The position numbers were made by a program, and so were the translations under genes. A stretch of 64,000 bases of DNA, from contig CALLDI010000001.1 of assembly GCA_937998355.1 (NCBI GenBank), positions 124,001 through 188,000 on the forward strand. Reading direction: 5' to 3'. The notes beneath the pieces are model-generated. The model ran no database searches and was not told the DNA's origin. It was given only the letters and a program-made list of their open reading frames with translations. The stretch's first letter is position 1. Each line of letters opens with the position of its first letter. Source of the DNA: an uncultured Eggerthella sp. (GTDB lineage Bacteria > Actinomycetota > Coriobacteriia > Coriobacteriales > Eggerthellaceae). This document shows positions 52,960 through 60,949 of this stretch, one piece after another.

Positions 52960-54282
52960 TTAACGCAGCGGATCGAATCCGAAGTAGTTCATGAACTCCT
53001 CGACCAACTGCATCCGAAAATCGGGATGCGCGATGTTGATGAGCGCTTTCGCGCGTTCCTTGTTCGTCTTGCCGCGCAGATCGGCGATGCCGTATTCGGT
53101 CACGATGAATTGCGTTTCGTTGCGTGGCGTGGTGACGATGCTGCCTGGGCTCAGGAAGAGGCGGATCTTGGAAACGGTGCCTCGTGCTGCGGTGGAGTTG
53201 ATGACGATGATCGATTTGCCGCCGTTGCTCATGGTCGCGCCGCGCACGAAGTCGACTTGTCCACCGGCGCCCGTAGCTTGCTTATGGCCGAATGATTCAG
53301 CTGCTACCTGGCCGAACAGGTCGACCTCGATGCAGGAATTGATGGAGACGAGCTTGTCGTTGCGCGCGATCACGACCGGATCGTTCACGTATTCGACGGG
53401 GAAGAGTTGTACGAAGGGATTGTCGTTGGCCCAATCGTAGAGCGCAGGCGTTCCTTCGAGCACGGTTGCGATGTTGATGCCGCGATGCAGCGTTTTCTTC
53501 GACGCGTCGATGACGCCCGCTTCGGCTAGCTCCATCATCTTAGAGGTGAATAGTTCGCTATGGACGCCTAGATGCTTCTTGGAAGAGAGCGCGTCGAGCA
53601 CGGCATTGGGCAGCTTGCCGATGCCTGCCTGGATGGTCGAGCCATCTTCGATGAGGCTCGCGCAGTATTCGCCGATCTGGCGTTCGGCATCTCCGATAGG
53701 AGCATCGGGGATGATCGGCAGGGGTTCGTTCGCTTCGATGATGTAATCCAGCTCGCTCACATGCACGCTCGTTTCGCCGAACATGCGCGGCATCTGCTCG
53801 TTGATCTCGGCGACGACGATCTTCGCGCATGACATGGCGGTGCGCTGGTAGCTGCAGGAAACGCCGAGGGTACAATAGCCCTGGTCGTTAGGCTTGGAGA
53901 GGGAGATGATGGCGACGTCGATCGGATAATGCCCATCACGCACGAGGCGTTCGATGCTCGAGAAATACGATGGAAGGTAATCCGAGATGCCGGCATGCAC
54001 ACCCTCCCAGTATTCCTTATATTGACCGACTGGACCGACGAAGGGCTCGTAGCGGATATGGCCTTTCATGTCGGGATCGAACATCTCGATGCGCTCGCCC
54101 GGAGGGCCCTGCATGAATGATACATCGGTGAACTGTTTGTAGTTCTTCTCGATCTCACGCGTGATCGCGCGCGGATCGGCTGCGCCGTCGGAGAGCGAGC
54201 AGTGGCTGTGCGGCGGGATGATTTTGACGATGTCCTCTACCGGGATCAGTTTCTGCTGGTAGAGCTCTTTCCAGTCTTGCAT
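52960..54282 (-). CDS. Acyl-CoA:acetate/4-hydroxybutyrate CoA-transferase family protein
   Basis: A 440-aa CoA-transferase of the acetyl-CoA hydrolase/4-hydroxybutyrate CoA-transferase family. The probable catalytic Glu243 lies in LGVHSELFTSKMMEL. Other family blocks are GSTIQAGIGKLPNAVL, SINSCIEVDLFGQV and ATGAGGQVDFVRGA. Such enzymes transfer CoA between acetate and butyrate, propionate, 4-hydroxybutyrate or succinate in fermentation; the acyl substrate cannot be fixed from sequence. It lies between hisI and gltB, with an 18-bp gap to hisI. Confidence 0.88.
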   Translation of the reverse strand: MQDWKELYQQKLIPVEDIVKIIPPHSHCSLSDGAADPRAITREIEKNYKQFTDVSFMQGPPGERIEMFDPDMKGHIRYEPFVGPVGQYKEYWEGVHAGISDYLPSYFSSIERLVRDGHYPIDVAIISLSKPNDQGYCTLGVSCSYQRTAMSCAKIVVAEINEQMPRMFGETSVHVSELDYIIEANEPLPIIPDAPIGDAERQIGEYCASLIEDGSTIQAGIGKLPNAVLDALSSKKHLGVHSELFTSKMMELAEAGVIDASKKTLHRGINIATVLEGTPALYDWANDNPFVQLFPVEYVNDPVVIARNDKLVSINSCIEVDLFGQVAAESFGHKQATGAGGQVDFVRGATMSNGGKSIIVINSTAARGTVSKIRLFLSPGSIVTTPRNETQFIVTEYGIADLRGKTNKERAKALINIAHPDFRMQLVEEFMNYFGFDPLR

Positions 54283-54300
54283 GAAGGTCCTTCCCCGTGT

Positions 54301-54627
54301 TTATTGGTCAGTCATGAACGAGCGGTAGAAGCAGGTTCGCTCGCCGGTGTGGCATGCGGGGCCTGCAGGGTTCACGAGCGCGAGCAGTGTATCTGCGTCG
54401 CAGTCGTAGCGCAGGTCGACCAGTTCTTGCACATTGCCAGATTCTTCGCCCTTGTGCCAGAACTTGTTTCGCGAGCGCGACCAGAACCAGGTGGTCTTCT
54501 GATCGAGCGTGCGGCGGATCGCTTCTTCGTTCATCCAGGCCATCATCAGCACTTCGCCTGTTTCGGCATCTTGGACGATGCAGGGGATGAGGTCTGCTTC
54601 GTTATACGTGAGATCCGCTAGATCCAT
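54301..54627 (-). CDS. hisI: Phosphoribosyl-AMP cyclohydrolase
   Basis: A 108-aa Zn/Mg-dependent hydrolase for the third step of histidine synthesis. It has VLMMAWMNEEAIRRT, then TTWFWSRSRNKFWHKGEESGN, and the metal cysteines in VDLRYDCDADTLLALV, GPACHTG and RTCFY. There is no fused HisE domain. It is detached from the main his operon by more than 20 kb and lies upstream of a CoA-transferase gene. GGGAG is present upstream of its ATG. Confidence 0.95.
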   Translation of the reverse strand: MDLADLTYNEADLIPCIVQDAETGEVLMMAWMNEEAIRRTLDQKTTWFWSRSRNKFWHKGEESGNVQELVDLRYDCDADTLLALVNPAGPACHTGERTCFYRSFMTDQ

Positions 54628-54742
54628 GAGCGCTGCTCCCTTGGCTGATGGGTGGTCATAGTGTCAGTTCATTGTAACAAAAGCGCCCTTATCCGTTGGC
54701 ACCTTCCGCGTGGCTCATGTTCGCGGCGCTGCGAAAATGCGC

Positions 54743-54748
54743 TATACT
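54743..54748 (+). promoter_or_regulatory. -10 box for the pheST T-box transcript
   Basis: TATACT lies just upstream of the T-box leader; initiation would be near 54755. The -35 region is poorly conserved. Confidence 0.4.
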
Positions 54749-54764
54749 GCGTTACTAACGATTT

Positions 54765-55040
54765 CAAATGCGATGACGAAGACAGCACGTTTCGTCACGA
54801 TCGTTCTCAGAGAGGGTTCCTGTGGCTGAAAGAACCCAGCGATCGGAAGCGTGATTCCCTTCACCAGCAGTGTGGCTGAACGCGTAAGCCAGTAGGCTTC
54901 ATCGGGTGCTCCCGTTATAGAGCGTATATGAGTGATCTTCGTTCACGGCCCTCGGTCGATGCGAAGGTAACCAGGGTGGTACCGCGAGAGTTCTTCTCGT
55001 CCTTGGATCAGGGCAAAAGAAGAGCTCTTTTTCTTTTGCC
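54765..55040 (+). ncRNA. T-box leader (tRNA-Phe sensing) of pheST
   Basis: The T-box sequence AGGGTGGTACCGCG is at 54973-54986. Upstream is a stem I region with AGAGA/GGTTC and GGCTGAAAGAACC distal features. Two in-register TTC triplets (54855-54857 and 54860-54862) are candidate Phe specifiers. The antiterminator pairs AAGG at 54964-54967 with CCTT at 55001-55004 around the T-box. The competing terminator pairs 54987-54997 with 55018-55028 (one G-U) and is followed by TTTTTCTTTT. The two folds are mutually exclusive, which predicts transcriptional antitermination by uncharged tRNA-Phe. Leader boundaries are approximate. Confidence 0.88.
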
Positions 55041-55100
55041 TGAATCACGGAAAGAAGCGAGAGGATCGTTGTCTCGCAAGCGATAAGGAAAGGCGAAAGT

Positions 55101-56162
55101 ATGTCGGTCATTGATGAAGTCTCCGCGTTGCAAACTGCAACGCTTTCCGAGATCGAAGGGGCTGCCACGAGCGATGAGCTAGAAACCATTCGTGTCAAAG
55201 TGGTGGGAAAGTCTGGTAGCCTGACGGGCTATCTGCGCTCGATGGGTCAGGTCGCGCCTGAAGAGCGCGCTGAGGTCGGAAAGAGCGTCAATGCAGCGCG
55301 CAATCAGATCGAAGATGCGCTCGAGATGAAGAAGAAAGCGCTCGCGGGCGCAGAGCTCGAGGCGCGCATGCAAGCTGACGCGCTCGATATCACGCTACCA
55401 GGGCGTGCGCAGCAGATGGGTACGCGTCACCTGATCAATCGCATCACTGACGAGATCGCCGAGGTGTTTTTGGGCATCGGCTATTCAGTGGCGACCGGCC
55501 CCGAGGTCGAGACCGACTACTATAACTTCGAAGCGCTGAACGCGCCCGCCGATCATCCCTCGCGCAGCATGCAGGATACGTTCTATGTGCGCGACCTTTC
55601 AGGTGAGACCACCAACGTGAAGGGCGAGTCCGACGTGCTTTTGCGCACGCAGACTTCGGGCGTGCAGGTGCACGCGATGGAGGATCAAGAGCCGCCCATC
55701 TACATCATCGCGCCGGGCAAGGTGTACCGTCGAGATGTTGCCGACCCTTCGCACCTGCCTCAGTTCAACCAGATCGAAGGCCTCGTCGTCGATAAAGGCA
55801 TCACCTTCGGTGACTTGAAGGGCACGCTCGATTACTTCTGCAAGCAGATGTTCGGTGAAGAACGCAAGACGCGCTTCCGTGCGCACTATTTCCCCTTCAC
55901 CGAGCCATCCGCGGAAGTGGATGTGAGCTGTGGCATTTGCCACGGTGAAGGCTGTCGCTTCTGCAAGGGCACCGGCTGGCTTGAGATCTTGGGCTGCGGC
56001 ATGGTCGACCCGAACGTGCTTCGCTATTCTGGCATCGATCATGAGGTGTATTCGGGCTTCGCATTCGGCGTAGGCGTCGAACGCGTCGCGTGTCTCAAGT
56101 ACAACGTCCCTGATCTACGTATGTTGCTGGAAGGCGATATGCGTTTCCTTCGTCAGTTCTAG
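55101..56162 (+). CDS. pheS: Phenylalanyl-tRNA synthetase, alpha subunit
   Basis: A 353-aa class II synthetase subunit. An N-terminal coiled coil (about 1-95) that contacts tRNA is followed by the catalytic domain: motif 1 near GTRHLINRITDEI, the MQDTFYV and HTSG-like region (here LLRTQTSGVQV), motif 2 in KVYRRDVADPSHLPQFNQIEG, and motif 3 in FAFGVGVERVACLKY. A Cys set (CGICHGEGCRFCKGTGW) replaces the usual short loop before motif 3 and looks able to bind Zn. It begins 60 nt after the T-box terminator and is followed after 9 bp by pheT. Confidence 0.96.
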   Translation: MSVIDEVSALQTATLSEIEGAATSDELETIRVKVVGKSGSLTGYLRSMGQVAPEERAEVGKSVNAARNQIEDALEMKKKALAGAELEARMQADALDITLPGRAQQMGTRHLINRITDEIAEVFLGIGYSVATGPEVETDYYNFEALNAPADHPSRSMQDTFYVRDLSGETTNVKGESDVLLRTQTSGVQVHAMEDQEPPIYIIAPGKVYRRDVADPSHLPQFNQIEGLVVDKGITFGDLKGTLDYFCKQMFGEERKTRFRAHYFPFTEPSAEVDVSCGICHGEGCRFCKGTGWLEILGCGMVDPNVLRYSGIDHEVYSGFAFGVGVERVACLKYNVPDLRMLLEGDMRFLRQF

Positions 56163-56171
56163 GAGAAGAAC

Positions 56172-58670
56172 ATGAAAGTATCTCTTAAATGGTTGAAAGA
56201 ATATGTGAACGTGCCGAGCGACCTGAAGGCGTTCTGCGATCGTCTCGACCTGACGGGAACGGGCGTGGAAGGCGTCGAGGTGGCTGGCGCGACCTACGAT
56301 AAAGTGGTCGTGGGCCAGATCGTCGAGAAGAAGGCCCATCCCGATTCCGATCATATGTGGGTCTGCCAGGTGAGCGTGGGCGAGAACAACCTGGGCGAAG
56401 ATGGTACGCCCGAGCCGTTGCAGATCGTCTGCGGTGCGCAGAACTTCAACGAGAACGATAAGATCCCGGTCGCGATGGTCGGCGCGGAGTTCGGCGATTT
56501 CAAGATCAAGAAGTCGAAGCTGCGCGGCGTGGTCAGCAATGGCATGAACTGCTCGGAGCGCGAACTTGGCCTGGGTTCCGACCACGATGGCATCATGATC
56601 TTGCCTGCAGATGCGCCCGTTGGCATGGCGTTCGCGGATTACCTGCAGCTCTCCGATAAGATCCTCGATCTGGAGATCACACCGAATCGCCCCGACTGCC
56701 TCTCCATGAAGGGCATGGCGCGCGAAGTCGGCGCGATGTACGAAGAGGATTTTACCGATCCGCTTGATGACCCTATCTTCAATTTGGGCGAGAACCAGGA
56801 TCTCGAACCGACCGCGAATTCGGTCGAGGTGACCATCTCCGATCCTGCCCGCTGCGACCGCTACACCGCTCGCGTGATCGAGAACGTGAAAGTGGGTCCG
56901 AGCCCCGATTGGCTGGCAGAACGTGTCGCCGCGTCGGGTGCGCGCTCCATCAACAACATCGTCGATGCGACCAACTACATCCTTTTCCTGCTCGGTCAGC
57001 CGCTCCATGCGTTCGATTATGACAAGCTGGCGAAGGATGGCAAGGTCCATATCATCGTGCGTCCTGCTGAAGAGGGCGAGAAGCTCACCACGCTCGATGG
57101 GGAAGAGCGCACGCTCACGCCCGACATGAGCGTCATCGCCACGCCTGAAGGCGCGGTCGCGTTGGCAGGCGTGATGGGCGGCCTCGAGACCGAGGTGACC
57201 GACGAGACCACCACCATCCTGCTGGAAGCTGCTACGTTCGATCGTGCGCATACCAGCCGTACCAGCCGTAACCTAGGCCTTATCAGCGAGTCTTCGCTTC
57301 GCTATGAGCGCGGCGTGGACGACAATCCCATCGGTGCGTTCTCCGATGCGGCGGCAGCGCTCATCGCAGAGATCTCGGGCGGTACGGTTCGCCCCGGCAT
57401 CGTGGATGTGTGGGAGCAGAAGACCGAGCCGATCATGCTCGATTTCCGTATCCCGCGCTTCAATGCCATGATGGGCGCGCATATCGATCGTGATTACATC
57501 ATCTCGACGCTCACGCGTCTGGGTTGCGCGGTCACGGTGGCGGATGTTGCGACCTCGGAAGCGGCAGGCTGCGCTGAAGGCGAGCTGCTCCATGTGCTCG
57601 CACCCACGTTCCGTCCCGATCTCGAGCGCGAGATCGATCTCTACGAAGAGGTACTGCGCCTCTATGGTATGGACCGCATCGAGCCGACCTTGCCGGCAGG
57701 CGCTGGTCGTATCGGCAAGCGCACGGTGGCGGAGCAGAAGATCGAGAAGATCAACGATACCCTGCGCGCATCGGGTCTCAATGAGACGGTCACGTACTCG
57801 TTCGCAGAGCCGGGCGATCTGGATAAGCTGCGCATGAACAAGAACGATCTGGGCATCCCGGTCGAGCTGCTCAATCCGCTCAATGCCGAACAGTCCATCA
57901 TGCGCCAGTCCATCATTCCAGGGCTGCTGCATTCGCTAGCCTATAACCAGAGCCACGGCGTCAAGAACGTCCAACTCTACGAGATGGGTCGCGTCTTCTT
58001 CGCCTCCGAAGGCAAGAAGAAGCCCAAGGAAAAGGAACGCGTCGCTGCGGTCCTGGCGGGCGCCATGGGCGATCCTGCGTGGAATGGCACGCCAGCTCCG
58101 TTCGATTTCTTCGACGGCAAGGGTGTCATCGAGAGCCTGTTGCGCGAGCTCGCTACACCGAAAGTGCGCTTCAAGGCGCTCTCCGCTGAAGAGGCTCCGC
58201 ATCTGCAACCGGGTCGCGCAGCGCAAGTGGTGTCGGGCGGTACGGTACTCGGGTGGGTCGGCGAGATCCATCCGCTCGCGGTCGATGCGTACGAGGCGAA
58301 CGCTCCGGTGGTCGCGTTCGAGCTCGATCTCGATGCGCTCGTGAAGACGAGCCAGCCTTCGCGCGATTACGTCGACGTTCCACTCTTCCCAGCGGTCACG
58401 ATGGACGTGGCCTTCGTGGTCGATGAGGCGGTAACGAACGAGAAGTTCACGCAAGTCATGACCTCCGCTGGTGGTAAGTTGCTCTCGAGCATCCAGCTCT
58501 TCGATGTGTATCGTGATGCGGATCGTTTGGGTGCGGGCAAGAAATCCATGGCGTACGCGCTCGAATATCGTGCGGCTGATAAGACGCTCACGACCGAAGA
58601 GGTCAATAAGCAGCATGAGCGTCTCATCAAGAAGGTGTGCGGCGCAACGGGCGCCGAAGTCCGTTCGTAG
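56172..58670 (+). CDS. pheT: Phenylalanyl-tRNA synthetase, beta subunit
   Basis: An 832-aa multidomain partner of PheS. An N-terminal B1 segment (SLKWLKEYVNVPSDL) is followed by a tRNA-binding OB fold (about 40-155), B3/B4 editing domains with ITPNRPDCLSMKGMARE, B5 with LRLYGMDRIEPTLPAG at its end, a catalytic-like domain, and the C-terminal FDX-ACB anticodon-binding domain ending MAYALEYRAADKTLT. GGAG lies 7 nt upstream of its ATG. It shares T-box control with pheS. Confidence 0.96.
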   Translation: MKVSLKWLKEYVNVPSDLKAFCDRLDLTGTGVEGVEVAGATYDKVVVGQIVEKKAHPDSDHMWVCQVSVGENNLGEDGTPEPLQIVCGAQNFNENDKIPVAMVGAEFGDFKIKKSKLRGVVSNGMNCSERELGLGSDHDGIMILPADAPVGMAFADYLQLSDKILDLEITPNRPDCLSMKGMAREVGAMYEEDFTDPLDDPIFNLGENQDLEPTANSVEVTISDPARCDRYTARVIENVKVGPSPDWLAERVAASGARSINNIVDATNYILFLLGQPLHAFDYDKLAKDGKVHIIVRPAEEGEKLTTLDGEERTLTPDMSVIATPEGAVALAGVMGGLETEVTDETTTILLEAATFDRAHTSRTSRNLGLISESSLRYERGVDDNPIGAFSDAAAALIAEISGGTVRPGIVDVWEQKTEPIMLDFRIPRFNAMMGAHIDRDYIISTLTRLGCAVTVADVATSEAAGCAEGELLHVLAPTFRPDLEREIDLYEEVLRLYGMDRIEPTLPAGAGRIGKRTVAEQKIEKINDTLRASGLNETVTYSFAEPGDLDKLRMNKNDLGIPVELLNPLNAEQSIMRQSIIPGLLHSLAYNQSHGVKNVQLYEMGRVFFASEGKKKPKEKERVAAVLAGAMGDPAWNGTPAPFDFFDGKGVIESLLRELATPKVRFKALSAEEAPHLQPGRAAQVVSGGTVLGWVGEIHPLAVDAYEANAPVVAFELDLDALVKTSQPSRDYVDVPLFPAVTMDVAFVVDEAVTNEKFTQVMTSAGGKLLSSIQLFDVYRDADRLGAGKKSMAYALEYRAADKTLTTEEVNKQHERLIKKVCGATGAEVRS

Positions 58671-58704
58671 GCTTTCGAGCGGAGGCTCGACTTGATACGA
58701 TGTG

Positions 58705-58729
58705 AGGGGCGCATTGGCGCCCCTTCTTC
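58705..58729 (+). terminator. Hairpin downstream of pheT
   Basis: A perfect 8-bp GC-rich stem (AGGGGCGC at 58705-58712 with GCGCCCCT at 58717-58724, loop ATTG) is followed by TCTTC. It is only 18 bp before the start of the next gene, so it may instead act as a leader hairpin of that gene, for which TACGAT at 58696-58701 is a possible -10. Confidence 0.5.
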
Positions 58730-58747
58730 ATACTGGAAAGGAAATTC

Positions 58748-59209
58748 GTGGGAAAGCTTCTCTCGTTCGACGCGAGCAAATATTCGAAATGGCAGGCGCG
58801 CATGTTCTATTGCTGCGCGTTCATGTTCGTGCTCGCGGTCGTGATGGCTACGGTGGGCACGGTCTTCGTCGTGCTCGCAGAATTCTTCGGCATCAAGTCG
58901 TCCGACCTCATCCCCGGGGTCGTGCTGGGCGGAGAAACGCTCGTGGCGGGCATCATCGGCATCGCGGTCGCGATATCGGGCATCATCGGTGCGAAGGACC
59001 CCAGCAAGATCACGGTCTTCTTCTGGATCGTGACGCTCTATGGTCTGCTCGAGCTATGGGATCTCGCCAGCAAGATCTCGCAGGGGCAGCTCAACCCAGC
59101 GGCGGTCATCACGTTCCTCATCGTGATGTTCTTGGTCGCATGTGCCTGGAACGTGCGTGGTCAAACGGGGTATTTCGACAACCACCCTCATCCTGGCGAT
59201 CCTGAATAG
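58748..59209 (+). CDS. Four-helix membrane protein of unknown function
   Basis: A 153-aa integral membrane protein with helices at about 19-45, 57-81, 88-105 and 115-136, short loops and a hydrophilic C-terminus ending in a His/Pro/Asp-rich stretch. I do not recognise the family. The GTG start has AAAGGA 5 nt upstream. It stands between pheST and the convergent fluoride channel genes, with no functional clue from either. Confidence 0.7.
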   Translation: MGKLLSFDASKYSKWQARMFYCCAFMFVLAVVMATVGTVFVVLAEFFGIKSSDLIPGVVLGGETLVAGIIGIAVAISGIIGAKDPSKITVFFWIVTLYGLLELWDLASKISQGQLNPAAVITFLIVMFLVACAWNVRGQTGYFDNHPHPGDPE

Positions 59210-59289
59210 GCGCTTCCTGGCGCATTCGAGCGTTATGTTCGAACCGAGCTTCTATTTCTCGATATGGGCTTTTAGTCGGGAGCGTCTTC

Positions 59290-59658
59290 TCAGAGCAGGC
59301 TGCTCGCGAGCGCGAAGCCGACTGCGGCAGCACCGAGCGTGCTCGCGTATGTGACCCCTAAATAGGCGAAACAGCGACCATAGCGCTTGGTCGCGAATAG
59401 CGTCACCGCTTCGAAGTTCATAGTGGCGAGCGTCGAGAATCCGCCAAGGAATCCCACGGTCAGCGTAAGGCGCAGGGCATCATCGAGCGAAAGCGGCATG
59501 ACCATGCCTGCCGCGAAGCAGGCGAGCAGGTTCACGATCAGCGTTGCGAAGGGGAACTGTTCGGGTAGGTGACGCTTCAGCACGCGTGTGAGCAAGCCGC
59601 GGGCGAGTGCCCCTAGTGCGCCTCCGAGCGCGATCCCTATGAAGGCCAGGAGACTCAT
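59290..59658 (-). CDS. crcB: Fluoride channel subunit (Fluc/CrcB), first of a pair by position, downstream gene
   Basis: A 122-aa, four-helix Fluc subunit. FPFATLIVNLLACFAAG carries the conserved Asn of TM2 and GFLGGFSTLATMNFE occupies the TM3 break. The Phe-box position, usually TTFSTF, reads STLATM here, so both phenylalanines are missing. Its ATG overlaps the stop of the upstream paralogue (ATGA). The tandem arrangement suggests an obligate heterodimer, as described for some Gram-positive Fluc pairs. Confidence 0.88.
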   Translation of the reverse strand: MSLLAFIGIALGGALGALARGLLTRVLKRHLPEQFPFATLIVNLLACFAAGMVMPLSLDDALRLTLTVGFLGGFSTLATMNFEAVTLFATKRYGRCFAYLGVTYASTLGAAAVGFALASSLL

Positions 59659-60227
59659 CGCTCTCTCCTGTCTTCATGATCGAACGTTCCTGAGTTCGAA
59701 GCGGGTCCGTTCGTTCGTTTCGCGCGCTGCATCTCCAAGTGATGCTGGATGCGGCGCTGCTGAAGGTGCTTGAGGCGACGGTAGGCCAGCAGCGTGCACG
59801 TGCCCCACCCTGCGATCGATGCGAGGAACGTACCGAAGACGGTCGCTGCAACATAAGTTGCGAACAGCAGGTATTCTCCTGCTTGCAAGAGCGCGAGGCT
59901 TTCAGTGCAGAATGCGGAGAGCGTGGTGAAAGCGCCGACCAATCCAACGCCGATCCCACGAGCGATCGCATGCGGGATGTGCACGCGGCGATCGAACCAT
60001 TGATAGACGATGTAGATGATGTAGCAGCCGATCAGATTGATGAGCAACGTGGCGAGCGGGAAACCATTCGTTGGAAGAACTAGATCGAGCACATAGCGCA
60101 ACGTCGCGCCGATCGCGCCCATCACGAGCACGGTCGCGTAGAGGAAAGCGGATGTGGCCATCACTTTATTGCCTGATGAGCCAGGACTGACTGAGGGGGA
60201 AACGGATTGTTCATCAGGAGATCGCAT
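59655..60227 (-). CDS. crcB: Fluoride channel subunit (Fluc/CrcB), upstream gene, with extended tails
   Basis: A 190-aa Fluc paralogue. The core has GAIGATLRYVLD, FPLATLLINLIGCY with the conserved Asn, and GLVGAFTTLSAFCTES, where the Phe-box keeps one phenylalanine. About 22 extra residues precede TM1, and a basic/His/Gln-rich cytoplasmic tail of about 45 residues follows TM4. The ATG at 60227 lacks a Shine-Dalgarno but a TAGAAT box ends 6 nt upstream (60239-60234), consistent with a leaderless mRNA; an ATG at 60161 is an alternative. No fluoride riboswitch was recognised upstream. Confidence 0.85.
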   Translation of the reverse strand: MRSPDEQSVSPSVSPGSSGNKVMATSAFLYATVLVMGAIGATLRYVLDLVLPTNGFPLATLLINLIGCYIIYIVYQWFDRRVHIPHAIARGIGVGLVGAFTTLSAFCTESLALLQAGEYLLFATYVAATVFGTFLASIAGWGTCTLLAYRRLKHLQQRRIQHHLEMQRAKRTNGPASNSGTFDHEDRRER

Positions 60228-60394
60228 GCGACCATTCTAGTAGAACCAGTCGCTCGTGTGCTCCATGGACCTTCACTCGGACTCGAATGCGCATTGTTTT
60301 GACAGCTTCGTGTCGGTAACGGAAGCTCTCTACAAGATGCGCTACACTACTCGAACGAAAAGATATTTCTGCTCTTCGGACGAAAGGAAACGAA

Positions 60395-60823
60395 ATGAGC
60401 AACGAAGGAAAAAAGGTACGTGTCAATTATGTCGGCACGTTCGATGATGGTACGGTCTTCGATTCATCGATCGATCGTGGCGAACCGCTGGAATTCACGT
60501 GCATGGCTGGCATGATGATCCCTGGTTTCGATGCAGCTGTGAACGAAATGGAAGTAGGGGAGACCAGGAAGGTCCATATCCCCGCGGCGGATGCCTATGG
60601 TGAACGTGACGAGCAACTGGTGCAGCGCATTCCGCGTGAGAACGTGCCAGACGTTGACGATCTGCCCATCGGCCAAACGGTCTATATGCAGGCTCCTGGT
60701 GGGCAGGCATTCCCTGTCAAAGTGGTCGAGATCACGGATGATGATGTGGTCTTCGATATGAATCACGAAATGGCAGGCAAGGATCTGAACTTCGAGATCA
60801 CGCTCGAAGAGATCGTCGATTAA
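60395..60823 (+). CDS. FKBP-type peptidyl-prolyl isomerase (SlyD/FkpB-like)
   Basis: A 142-aa isomerase/chaperone. VRVNYVGTFDDGTVFDSS opens the FKBP core, PLEFTCMAGMMIPGFDAAVNEM is the conserved middle, and an IF (insert-in-flap) domain occupies about 65-120 (AADAYGERDEQLVQRIPREN). The protein ends in NFEITLEEIVD without a His/Cys-rich metal-binding tail, so it is closer to FkpB/short SlyD. GAAAGGA is upstream of the ATG. It is convergent with dapB and shares its terminator. Confidence 0.92.
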   Translation: MSNEGKKVRVNYVGTFDDGTVFDSSIDRGEPLEFTCMAGMMIPGFDAAVNEMEVGETRKVHIPAADAYGERDEQLVQRIPRENVPDVDDLPIGQTVYMQAPGGQAFPVKVVEITDDDVVFDMNHEMAGKDLNFEITLEEIVD

Positions 60824-60865
60824 GAGCCTTTTCGCCCGTACGCACGCGCATTTACGACGAATCTG

Positions 60866-60902
60866 GATCAAAGCCCCGATCGAAACGGTCGGGGCTTTGA
60901 TC
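60866..60902. terminator. Bidirectional terminator between FKBP gene and dapB
   Basis: A 14-bp perfect stem (60866-60879 with 60889-60902) is extended by three inner pairs, one of them G-U, to a loop of AAA. There is no long U-tract, but the stem is GC-rich in its centre, AT-rich at its base and placed between two convergent genes. Confidence 0.75.
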
Positions 60903-60949
60903 TGTCATGCACGCGAATCGCGGCTGTGGCGGCTCGTTTCGGAGGCGCG

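Noticed and set aside
60228..60394. Fluoride riboswitch upstream of the crcB pair
   Set aside because: Looked for the conserved GGNGATGG start and downstream pseudoknot text on the minus strand and did not find them.
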